From: Mycolicibacterium mageritense
GTDB taxonomy: Bacteria; Actinomycetota; Actinomycetes; Mycobacteriales; Mycobacteriaceae
DNA: 64,000 bases
Reading direction: 5' to 3'
Assembly: GCF_010727475.1 (NCBI RefSeq)
Contig: NZ_AP022567.1
Span: forward strand, 4,650,001-4,714,000
Every line of letters starts with the position of its first letter. The stretch's first letter is position 1. Positions 17,331 through 24,618 of this stretch are shown here, in pieces. The notes under the pieces are model-generated. The model ran no database searches, was not told where the DNA came from, and saw nothing but the letters and a program-made list of their open reading frames with translations. Made by a program: the position numbers and the translations under genes.

Positions 17331-18118
17331 CCAGCGCAACGCAGTGGAGTGTCTCGAAGGCCGCGGGTGTGTTGCTCGATGCGGAGACCAGCCGGGCCGA
17401 CCGTGGCCCGATCACCGCCGACTGGCCGGGTCTCGACCTGAGCACCGCCTACGACGTGCAGGCCGAACTGATCGCCCGCAAGGTGGCGGCCGGGCAACAC
17501 ATCGTCGGGATGAAACTGGGTCTCACCTCACGGGCGAAACAGCTACGGATGGGGGTGGATTCGCCGCTGACGGCCTGGCTGACCGACGCGATGAGCCTGC
17601 CGCTCGGAGTGCCGCTCGACACCTCCGAGCTTATCCACCCCCGGGTCGAACCCGAGATCGTGTTCGTCCTCGGCAGGGAGCTGAGCGGACCGGGGATCAC
17701 CGCCGCCCAGGCGATGGAATCGGTCGATGCGGTGTATGCGGGGCTTGAGGTGATCGACAGCAGGTACACCGATTTCAAGTTCACCCTGCCCGACGTCGTC
17801 GCCGACAACGCCTCCTCGGCACGGTTCGTCATCGGTGGCCTCAAACGACGGCCGGCCGAACTCGATCTGGCCCTGGAAGCGTGTGTGTTGCAGGTCGACG
17901 GGGCGGTGGTCGACACCGCCACGGGTGCGGCCGTCCAGGGGCACCCGGCCGAAGCCCTCGCGTTGGCCGCGAACGCGCTGGGCCGTCGTGGCGTCGTGTT
18001 ACGGGCCGGCTGGACGGTGCTGACCGGTGGGCTGACCGATGCGGTGTTCATCCGTCCCGGCCAGCAGGTGAGCGCTCAGTTCACCCACCTCGGCACCGTC
18101 GCGCTCGGCGCGGAGTAG
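17327..18118 (+). CDS. 2-oxo-3-hexenedioate (4-oxalocrotonate) decarboxylase / hydratase family protein
   Basis: A 263-residue enzyme of the hydratase/decarboxylase family with an intact active site: Lys63 in GMKLGLTS, Glu108 and Glu110 in RVEPEI, Glu141 in GLEVIDSRY. The sequence is closer to the decarboxylase branch (DmpH/NahK) than to the hydratase at 14600. Its presence would allow the dehydrogenase branch of meta-cleavage, but no 2-hydroxymuconate semialdehyde dehydrogenase or tautomerase is seen in this cluster. GTGA overlap with the aldolase. Closest relative in the window is the degenerate protein at 2549. Confidence 0.87.
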   Translation: MTSATQWSVSKAAGVLLDAETSRADRGPITADWPGLDLSTAYDVQAELIARKVAAGQHIVGMKLGLTSRAKQLRMGVDSPLTAWLTDAMSLPLGVPLDTSELIHPRVEPEIVFVLGRELSGPGITAAQAMESVDAVYAGLEVIDSRYTDFKFTLPDVVADNASSARFVIGGLKRRPAELDLALEACVLQVDGAVVDTATGAAVQGHPAEALALAANALGRRGVVLRAGWTVLTGGLTDAVFIRPGQQVSAQFTHLGTVALGAE

Positions 18119-18125
18119 CGGCGCT

Positions 18126-19574
18126 TCAGAATCCGGGTGGACGCCGAAAACCGCCGAGCACCTCGGACAGACACTGCACGAATCGGATGGCCGTGCGGTC
18201 GTGCAAGTAGGGCGCGATCACCTGGATTCCGATCGGAAGCCCCTGACTCGTGGATCCGATCGGCGCGACCGCGGCCGGCAGATGGTTGAGCGACGCCGGT
18301 GCCACCCACGTCAGCATCTCCCGGTACGGTCGTTGCTCACCGTCGACCTGAAGCGTCCGGACCGACCACCCGGCGTCTGGGCGCTGATCGTGCGGGAAGG
18401 CGGCGGTCGGGCTGACCGGGCAGAGGAGCACGTCGACATCGTCGAAGAACTCCGCCCAACGCCGGCGGGACCGTTGGCGACGTTCGTCGAGCGCGTGCCA
18501 GTCGCGGTAACGGACTGTCAGCTCCGAAGCGAACCCGGGGATCTCTGCTTGCGCGGCGGCGTGTTCGACGAGCGCATCGTATGACGCATTCGGCTCGATC
18601 AGCCCGCTCTGTGCCATCAACAAGGGCCGGTAGAGCGCCATCGTCTCCTCAAGTCCCACTGGCCCTTTGCGCTCGGTCACCGTGGCACCCTCCGACCGCA
18701 TTGCTGTCACCACGATCTCCATCGCCGCGACGAGTTCCCGGTCAACCGGACAGAACGGGTCGTCGAGCCAGGCCACCACGCGGAACTCCCGTAGCGTGCG
18801 TGCCCTCGACGGCGGCAGGTCCAACCGCCAAGCCGGTGCGTTGTCTCGGTCCGGCCCGGCAATCACATCGAGACCCAAGCTCAAGTCCTCGGCGTGCCTG
18901 GCGAGCGGGCCGATTACCGCCATGTCGAATTCGGCCAGCGAGCCGGGCGCGTGCCCGGAAACGCTTCCGTGTCTGGGCACGACACCGTAGGACGGGCGCA
19001 GTCCGTAGACACCGCAGAAATGAGCGGGCACGCGGATCGAGCCTGCGGTGTCACCGCCGAGCTCGAGTCCGGTCAGGCCCGCGGCCAACGCGGCTGCGGA
19101 ACCCCCTGACGAACCGCCGGGCCCCCGCGTCGGATCCCACGGATTGTTCGTGGTTCCATACACCTCGTTGTAGGTTTGCCAGTCGCGGGCGTCGGCAGGC
19201 AGATTGGACTTACCGAATACGATCGCACCCGCCTTCCGGAGCCTGGTGACAGCATCGGCATCGATGGTCGAAACGTGGTGGCCCCAGCGCGATGAACCCC
19301 CGGTGGTCCGCATGCCTGCGACCTCGAGGCTGTCCTTGACGGTGACAGGGACGCCGTGTAATGGGCCGAGGGGTTCGCCCTGGGACACCATGCGATCGGC
19401 TTCTCGCGCAGCCGCTTTCGCCTCCCGTTCGTTCCGCGCGACGATCGCGTTGAGCTGCGCCCCGATGTTGTCTCCGCGGGTCAGATAGTGGTCGAGAAGT
19501 TCGACGCTGGACACCTCTTTGGTTGCGACAGCAGTCGCGAGCGCGCGTGCGGAACGGAATGCCAAATCATCCAT
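18126..19574 (-). CDS. Amidase signature family hydrolase
   Basis: A 482-residue amidase. Catalytic Ser-Ser-Lys triad: Lys in PVTVKDSLEV (about 85), first Ser in GPGGSSGGSAAA (about 160), nucleophile Ser in GGDTAGSIRVPAHFCGVYG (about 185). The start at 19574 follows GGAGGG by six bases; the longer frame to 19712 has none. It converges on the decarboxylase gene, leaving seven bases between stops. It may release a carboxylic acid from an amide feeding the cluster; substrate unknown. Confidence 0.9.
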   Translation of the reverse strand: MDDLAFRSARALATAVATKEVSSVELLDHYLTRGDNIGAQLNAIVARNEREAKAAAREADRMVSQGEPLGPLHGVPVTVKDSLEVAGMRTTGGSSRWGHHVSTIDADAVTRLRKAGAIVFGKSNLPADARDWQTYNEVYGTTNNPWDPTRGPGGSSGGSAAALAAGLTGLELGGDTAGSIRVPAHFCGVYGLRPSYGVVPRHGSVSGHAPGSLAEFDMAVIGPLARHAEDLSLGLDVIAGPDRDNAPAWRLDLPPSRARTLREFRVVAWLDDPFCPVDRELVAAMEIVVTAMRSEGATVTERKGPVGLEETMALYRPLLMAQSGLIEPNASYDALVEHAAAQAEIPGFASELTVRYRDWHALDERRQRSRRRWAEFFDDVDVLLCPVSPTAAFPHDQRPDAGWSVRTLQVDGEQRPYREMLTWVAPASLNHLPAAVAPIGSTSQGLPIGIQVIAPYLHDRTAIRFVQCLSEVLGGFRRPPGF

Positions 19575-19765
19575 GTAAACCCTCCGTGGGAAATCTGAAG
19601 CGGACGAACCTACGCGGTTGAACAGCGGTTCAGGGTCTCCGAAATGTGCTGTCGCGCACCAGTGCGACGTTCCGCCTGGCGGTCCGTTGGTTCGGATAGC
19701 CCTCAGAAGCAAGGGTTTCCGATTCGGGCGGCGTCACTTCGTCCGCCGGATACGAAATGCTCCGG

Positions 19766-21163
19766 CTACCAGACGGGATGGTTGCTGCGGAAGACGCCCT
19801 CGGGATCGCGGCAGCGTTTGACCGATTGCAATCGGGCAAGGGTGGCAGTGTCGAAGGCGTCGGACGCGCTCTGTTCGGGTGCGAGGAAGTTGAACGGCAC
19901 CTTGGCGGTGTCCGCCTGCGCCAGTGCGTCGAGGTAGATACCCGTGCGGGCGGTCAATTCCGCGCCCATCTGCGAATTGGCCTGAGCACCGATGAAATTC
20001 ACCAGGTACGGCACCGCGACGGAGCCCGCAGGAGTATCGGACGGGCGTTGCAGCGCCCCACCGAGATGGCGGATCTGCACGTTCATCAGCGGTGCCATCG
20101 ACTGGGTCAGCAGCGCGTCGACGAACCGGTCCGTCAAGCCGGTGACGAGGGTTCCCTGTTGCCGCGATGCGGCGGGTTTGGTGGGCTCCTCGGCGATGGT
20201 TCCGATGTCGGTCACTGGCAGTACCCGGCGGGTGTCGGAAAGCGACCCACCGACGCGGTCGAGCGGTTGCAGCAGGGCGATGCCCGCATCGGCCCGGCCC
20301 AGATAGGTCGTGTCGATGCGGACAAGTGCAGGCGCGCCGGGAAACTGGGTGAGACTGCACCACAGGCTCAGTTCGTCGGGTGCTGTCGCGGTGATGTCGC
20401 GAAACGCTGAGAGCACCGCGGAAGCTCGCTCGGCAGGCCAGACCATCGTGCCGCCGTACACCGACGGCGCCGGTTTGAGTGCGAACTCGATTGAGGTTAC
20501 GAGTGCATAGTCGCCGCCTCCGCCGCGCAGGGCCCAGAAGAGGTCCGGTTCACTGGCGTCGGTCACCGTCAGGCGCTCGCCCGCCGCGGTGATGACTTCG
20601 AAGGCGACGACACTTTCCGCGGCCCAGCCGAATTTCCGGCTGAACCAGCTCAAGCCGCCACCGAGGGTGTAACCCGTGATGCTCACCGTGGGGGAACTGC
20701 CGGCCACCCCGGTCAGGCCTGCCGGGCCTGCCACTTCCTGGACCTTGGCCCACGAGACACCCGGCCCCACCCGAGCGGTACCAGCTGCGGTGTCCACTTG
20801 CGTGTCGTTCAGTGCGGCGGTCCGGACGAGGATAGCGCCGTCCAACGCATCCGAGGCGCCATGGCCGTTGGGCTGCACGGCAATCGGCACACCTGCGTTG
20901 CGCGCAAAGTGGATCAACGCCGCCGCATCGTCAGCGTCGACAAGGTCGACGACCGCCCGCACGGATTGATCGACCGCGAGATTCCACGGGGTTCGGGCGG
21001 CGTCGAAGCCGGGGTCGCCGCTCAGCAGAACACGGCCGCGCACCGCCGACCGTAGCCCGGCCAGGCTTTCGGCCCGCGCATGGGGACGTCCGGCCGAAAC
21101 CGCCGCGACGGCGAGTCCTCCGCCGATCAGGAAGTTCCTGCGACTGAACGTTGTTCCGGCCAC
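19766..21163 (-). CDS. Tat-exported FAD-linked oxidase (berberine-bridge-enzyme-like)
   Basis: About 465 residues. The N-terminus has a twin-arginine signal, SRRNFLIGGGLAVAAVSAG, cleaved near ARA. The FAD domain has QPNGHGAS, whose His is the usual 8-alpha covalent FAD site, and a GYTLGGGLSWFSRKFG segment where bicovalent enzymes carry a Cys; here none is present, so single attachment is expected. The C-terminus FRSNHPV matches the family. I choose the GTG at 21163, which gives a standard Tat leader; an ATG at 21253 would add 30 residues. It is folded in the cytoplasm and exported; substrate unknown. Confidence 0.85.
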   Translation of the reverse strand: MAGTTFSRRNFLIGGGLAVAAVSAGRPHARAESLAGLRSAVRGRVLLSGDPGFDAARTPWNLAVDQSVRAVVDLVDADDAAALIHFARNAGVPIAVQPNGHGASDALDGAILVRTAALNDTQVDTAAGTARVGPGVSWAKVQEVAGPAGLTGVAGSSPTVSITGYTLGGGLSWFSRKFGWAAESVVAFEVITAAGERLTVTDASEPDLFWALRGGGGDYALVTSIEFALKPAPSVYGGTMVWPAERASAVLSAFRDITATAPDELSLWCSLTQFPGAPALVRIDTTYLGRADAGIALLQPLDRVGGSLSDTRRVLPVTDIGTIAEEPTKPAASRQQGTLVTGLTDRFVDALLTQSMAPLMNVQIRHLGGALQRPSDTPAGSVAVPYLVNFIGAQANSQMGAELTARTGIYLDALAQADTAKVPFNFLAPEQSASDAFDTATLARLQSVKRCRDPEGVFRSNHPVW

Positions 21164-21379
21164 GGTCAGTGCGCTCCGGGGCGCACGGCGCGACTCTCGA
21201 CATTTGTCGCCCTTGTTGGTTCTGCCACAAGCATCTCCTGGATAAACCGGCATGAGTCAGATGCGCTGTCGCGCACCCGCACAACCATGCGTCAGGGCAC
21301 TTGCCGGCGTCCAATATCGAATCGTGCTGGCTGTCATCACCTTCAGTGATGGAACCGCACGAGATTGGGCGGGCCTGAG

Positions 21380-22297
21380 TCAGTCGGCGCTGTCCTGCAG
21401 GCCGGTTCTGATCAGCGCCCACGCGAGTCTGCGAGCCTCTGCTGCCCGTTCGTGCATGAGCCGCCCTACGTCGGTGACCGGATTGGTCTCGGGCACGCGC
21501 CCTTCGATCACGTCGGCGTGCAGCTCCTCGGCCACTTGAATCGCCATCAGCACAGCGTCATTGACGCGATCGAGCGCGTGGCTCAGTCGGGTGTCCTCGC
21601 TCAGCAGATACGCGTTGTCCAACTCGACCGAGACCTCGTTGACCACCTGGGCGATCTGCTCGAAGATCGCGTTCATCGCGGCCTCGCGCTCGTCGCGGTC
21701 CTCGTTGCCCAGGATTCGCGCGCCCTCGCTCCACAGCGTTGCCAGCATCCTGGTGTGTGCGCCCACGGCGCGGGAGACCTCGATCATCGCCTGCCGCTGG
21801 AGCTGGCCGACGAGCTGGGTGCGCTCGGCGCGGGCCAGCGCGCGCTGCGCATCCAGCTCGGCACGGTGCGATTTCTGCTGAGCCTCCAGCTCGGCGCGGT
21901 GCCATTTCTTCGTCAGCGCGAGTTCCACGGCCGAGCGCTCGTCGGCCGCGGCCAGTTCTCGGCGCAGCCGTTCGGCGGCGTCGGCGGCATCCCGGTTGGC
22001 TTGCCGCTGGATCGTGTGCGTTTGCCAGATGGTCACAAGCACAACGACAAAGACGACCGCGCCGAAGAACCACTCCGACCTGCTGCCGAGTTCGCCCGGG
22101 CCCAGAAAGACAAACCACGCGATGGCAGCTGCTCCGGTCGCGCCGCAGACCAGCCCCAATGTGACGAGCCTGCCACCGGTCGGACGGGGAGTTTCCTGGT
22201 CGCCCGGACCAGGTACGGGAATCGGCTCGGTCACCGCGATCGACTCGCCACATTCGGAAGCGTCGGTGGCCGTTGCCGATTGCGCCAGTCCGGTCAT
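21380..22297 (-). CDS. Membrane protein with long cytoplasmic coiled coil, unknown function
   Basis: A 305-residue protein I cannot assign. After a 40-residue polar start come two transmembrane segments (LVTLGLVCGATGAAAIAWFV and WFFGAVVFVVVLVTIW). They are followed by about 90 residues rich in Ala, Glu, Arg and Gln in heptad style (RLRRELAAADERSAVELAL, then AELEAQQKSHRAELDAQRAL). GGAGG precedes the ATG. It is divergent from the HTH gene at 22515. Confidence 0.7.
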   Translation of the reverse strand: MTGLAQSATATDASECGESIAVTEPIPVPGPGDQETPRPTGGRLVTLGLVCGATGAAAIAWFVFLGPGELGSRSEWFFGAVVFVVVLVTIWQTHTIQRQANRDAADAAERLRRELAAADERSAVELALTKKWHRAELEAQQKSHRAELDAQRALARAERTQLVGQLQRQAMIEVSRAVGAHTRMLATLWSEGARILGNEDRDEREAAMNAIFEQIAQVVNEVSVELDNAYLLSEDTRLSHALDRVNDAVLMAIQVAEELHADVIEGRVPETNPVTDVGRLMHERAAEARRLAWALIRTGLQDSAD

Positions 22298-22514
22298 CTT
22301 GACCTCCCGTCGAGCGAGCCGGATACCCGTTCACAATAGGGGCCACAGCGCGTGCCGCACCCGCGGGCCGCGGCGGCGTGATGTCCCAAACTGCCCGTCG
22401 CATACTCCAATTCGCGCCATAGTTCAATCCCCCCTAGCGCTGACGGACGGCCGCGCAGCCGCTACTCTCTGGTCCGACGCCATTGCATGTGATCGCAGAA
22501 GGAATGAGGGGCCC

Positions 22515-23087
22515 ATGAGACAGAGCGCATCGTCGGACGGCGATTCGTCGATCATCGTCAGCCTCTCTGAGGCCGCGATGCACATGTACTCGGCCGCGAT
22601 CGATGCCCTGCCGTTCCAGGAGGACAAGAAATTCCACAAGCGTGCCGACGTGGTGCTGTCGGGTCTGCGGAAGCTGCGGGCCGCGCTGACCGATGCGGCC
22701 GCCAGCTCCAGGCCGTCGCCGGACGTGATCGTGGCGCTCAGCGGGGTGCGCCGCCGCTACGACTCGTTGATGGCGCACGCCGCGGCAGCACCGGGTTCGA
22801 GTCTGGGCCAGCAACTTTACGTGATCCGGGTGCACGCGAAATTGTCCGCGCACGAGGTCGCCAACGGTGCCGGGCTGCGAGCAGACCTGCTCGACGAGTT
22901 GGAGGCAGGCGCGACACCGACCGATGACGAGGCAGCAAAGATCACGGCGGTCATCGCCGCGCTCGGCGGCCTGCCCGATGTCGATCACGAGGTGACGCCC
23001 GAACCGCGGCACCGCGACGAGGACCACTCCGACGAGACCCACGTCAACGGCTGGGACGACCTGGTCCTGGCCGAGAATGCCAGCTGA
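22515..23087 (+). CDS. Helix-turn-helix (XRE-like) protein, function unknown
   Basis: A 190-residue soluble protein. Residues 95-145 read as a Cro/C1-type helix-turn-helix: LGQQLYVIRVHAKLSAHEVA then GLRADLLDELEAGATPTDDE. The N-terminal 90 residues are helical with no family I recognise; the C-terminus is acidic and His-rich. GAGGGG precedes the ATG, and a TACTCT hexamer at 22463-22468 is a candidate -10. DNA binding is inferred from the motif only. Confidence 0.65.
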   Translation: MRQSASSDGDSSIIVSLSEAAMHMYSAAIDALPFQEDKKFHKRADVVLSGLRKLRAALTDAAASSRPSPDVIVALSGVRRRYDSLMAHAAAAPGSSLGQQLYVIRVHAKLSAHEVANGAGLRADLLDELEAGATPTDDEAAKITAVIAALGGLPDVDHEVTPEPRHRDEDHSDETHVNGWDDLVLAENAS

Positions 23088-23159
23088 ACAACGTAATTCG
23101 TAGGCTCGGCGGAGGCCGGGCAGTTCGTCGGCATCGCGGCGCGACGGTAGTCTCACGCC

Positions 23160-23813
23160 ATGACAGCCGATCTGAATCTGAACCTCTCCGCCGACGAAGT
23201 CCTGACCACCACGCGCTCGGTGCGCAAACGGCTGGACTTCGACAAGCCCGTCCCGCGTGAGGTGCTGCTGGAGTGCCTCGACATCGCACTGCAGGCACCG
23301 ACCGGTTCGAACGCCCAGGGCTGGCAGTTCGTCTTCGTCGAGGATCCGGAGAAGAAGAAGGCGCTCGCCGACATCTACCGGGCGAACGCCACTCCATACC
23401 TCGATCTGCCCAAGCCCGAGCGCGGCGACATCCGCGACGAGCAGATCGACTCGGTGATGAACTCGGCCAAATATCTCAACGAGAATTTCGAGAAGGCCCC
23501 GGTGCTGCTGGTTCCGTGCCTTGAGGGGCGGCCCGACGGCGCCCCGGCCGGAATGTCCGCGTCGTACTGGGGGTCGCTGCTGCCCGCGGTGTGGAGCTTC
23601 ATGCTCGCGCTGCGGTCGCGCGGGCTCGGGTCGGCATGGACGACACTGCATCTGCTCGGTGAGGGGGAGAAGCAGGCCGCCGACGTTCTCGGCATCCCGT
23701 TCGATCAGTACGCGCAGGCCGGGCTGTTCCCGATCGCCTACACCAAGGGCACCGATTTCAAGAAGGCCAAGCGTCTGCCGGCCGAGCAGTTCGCGCACTG
23801 GGACACCTGGTGA
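23160..23813 (+). CDS. Nitroreductase family oxidoreductase
   Basis: A 217-residue FMN enzyme. TTRSVRKRLDFDKPV near residue 20 is the FMN phosphate-binding start of the family; ALQAPTGSNAQGWQFVFVED follows, and LRSRGLGSAWTTLHL near 160 completes the flavin site. It corresponds to the conserved mycobacterial nitroreductase found beside the spoU-type methyltransferase (Rv3368c neighbourhood). Start lies a few bases after a TAGTCT sequence, so the transcript may be nearly leaderless. Confidence 0.88.
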   Translation: MTADLNLNLSADEVLTTTRSVRKRLDFDKPVPREVLLECLDIALQAPTGSNAQGWQFVFVEDPEKKKALADIYRANATPYLDLPKPERGDIRDEQIDSVMNSAKYLNENFEKAPVLLVPCLEGRPDGAPAGMSASYWGSLLPAVWSFMLALRSRGLGSAWTTLHLLGEGEKQAADVLGIPFDQYAQAGLFPIAYTKGTDFKKAKRLPAEQFAHWDTW

Positions 23814-23908
23814 CCACGACAGGTGTATGAAGCCTCTGAGAAGTTTCCGGTCAAGCGCCGCACCGGTTTCGGGTCCGCGGCGTAACTGGACTCAGCCCGA
23901 CGCCGTGA

Positions 23909-24373
23909 TCAGACGGCGCCGGTGAACCCGTGTTGGCGCCACGCCTCATACGCGGCGACGGCGGCGGCGTTGGACAGATTCAGCGACCGCCGCCCCGCCA
24001 GCATCGGAATCCGCACCTGTGCGGTGATGTGCGGGTCGGCGAGCGTCTCGGTGTCCAGCCCGGTGGGCTCCGGGCCGAACATCAACACATCGCCGGGTTG
24101 ATAGGCGATGTCGGCGAACGGTGTCGACGCGTGCGCGGTGAACGCGTACACGTGCGCCGGCATCAGCGCGGCCCAGGCGCTGGCCAAATCGGTGTGCACC
24201 GTGACCGACGCCAGGTCGTGGTAGTCGAGGCCGGCACGACGCAGCTTGGGCTCGGACAGGTCGAAACCGAGCGGCTCCACCAGGTGCAGCTCGCAGCCGG
24301 TGGCGGCGACCATTCGGATGGCATTGCCGGTGTTGGGAGCAATCCGGGGCGAGAAGAACAGCAGCCGAAACAT
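23909..24373 (-). CDS. trmL: tRNA (cytidine(34)-2'-O)-methyltransferase, SPOUT class
   Basis: A 154-residue SPOUT methyltransferase of TrmL size. Motif 1 PRIAPNTGNAIRMVAATG at residue 9, motif 2 VLMFGPEPTGLD near 95, motif 3 IPMLAGRRSLNLSNAAAVAAYE near 122, together forming the trefoil-knot SAM site. It would 2'-O-methylate the wobble base of certain tRNA-Leu isoacceptors. Divergent from the conservon operon. Confidence 0.9.
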   Translation of the reverse strand: MFRLLFFSPRIAPNTGNAIRMVAATGCELHLVEPLGFDLSEPKLRRAGLDYHDLASVTVHTDLASAWAALMPAHVYAFTAHASTPFADIAYQPGDVLMFGPEPTGLDTETLADPHITAQVRIPMLAGRRSLNLSNAAAVAAYEAWRQHGFTGAV

Positions 24374-24618
24374 TCGACGATGATCGTATGTCCGCGTGCC
24401 GCGCAGCCAGCCGGCATCCTAGGCAGCGATTGCAACGTGGTTTGCTCGATTACCACACAATCGCGCTACAGCTCGGTCACGAACTCTGTCTGTTCAGTAA
24501 GAATTGTGGAAACGGCTGCGTGTGGCTGTCATACTCGTGCAATTGCCAGGCGTTTGACGCCCGCCCGAGCGTGGGCGAAAACAGCAGGAAGCCTTATGAA
24601 TCACGCCCTAGGACTGAA

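Noticed and set aside
23814..23908. CGCCGC...GCGGCG repeat after the nitroreductase gene as a terminator
   Set aside because: Six-base arms with a 14-base loop are common by chance in DNA this GC-rich.
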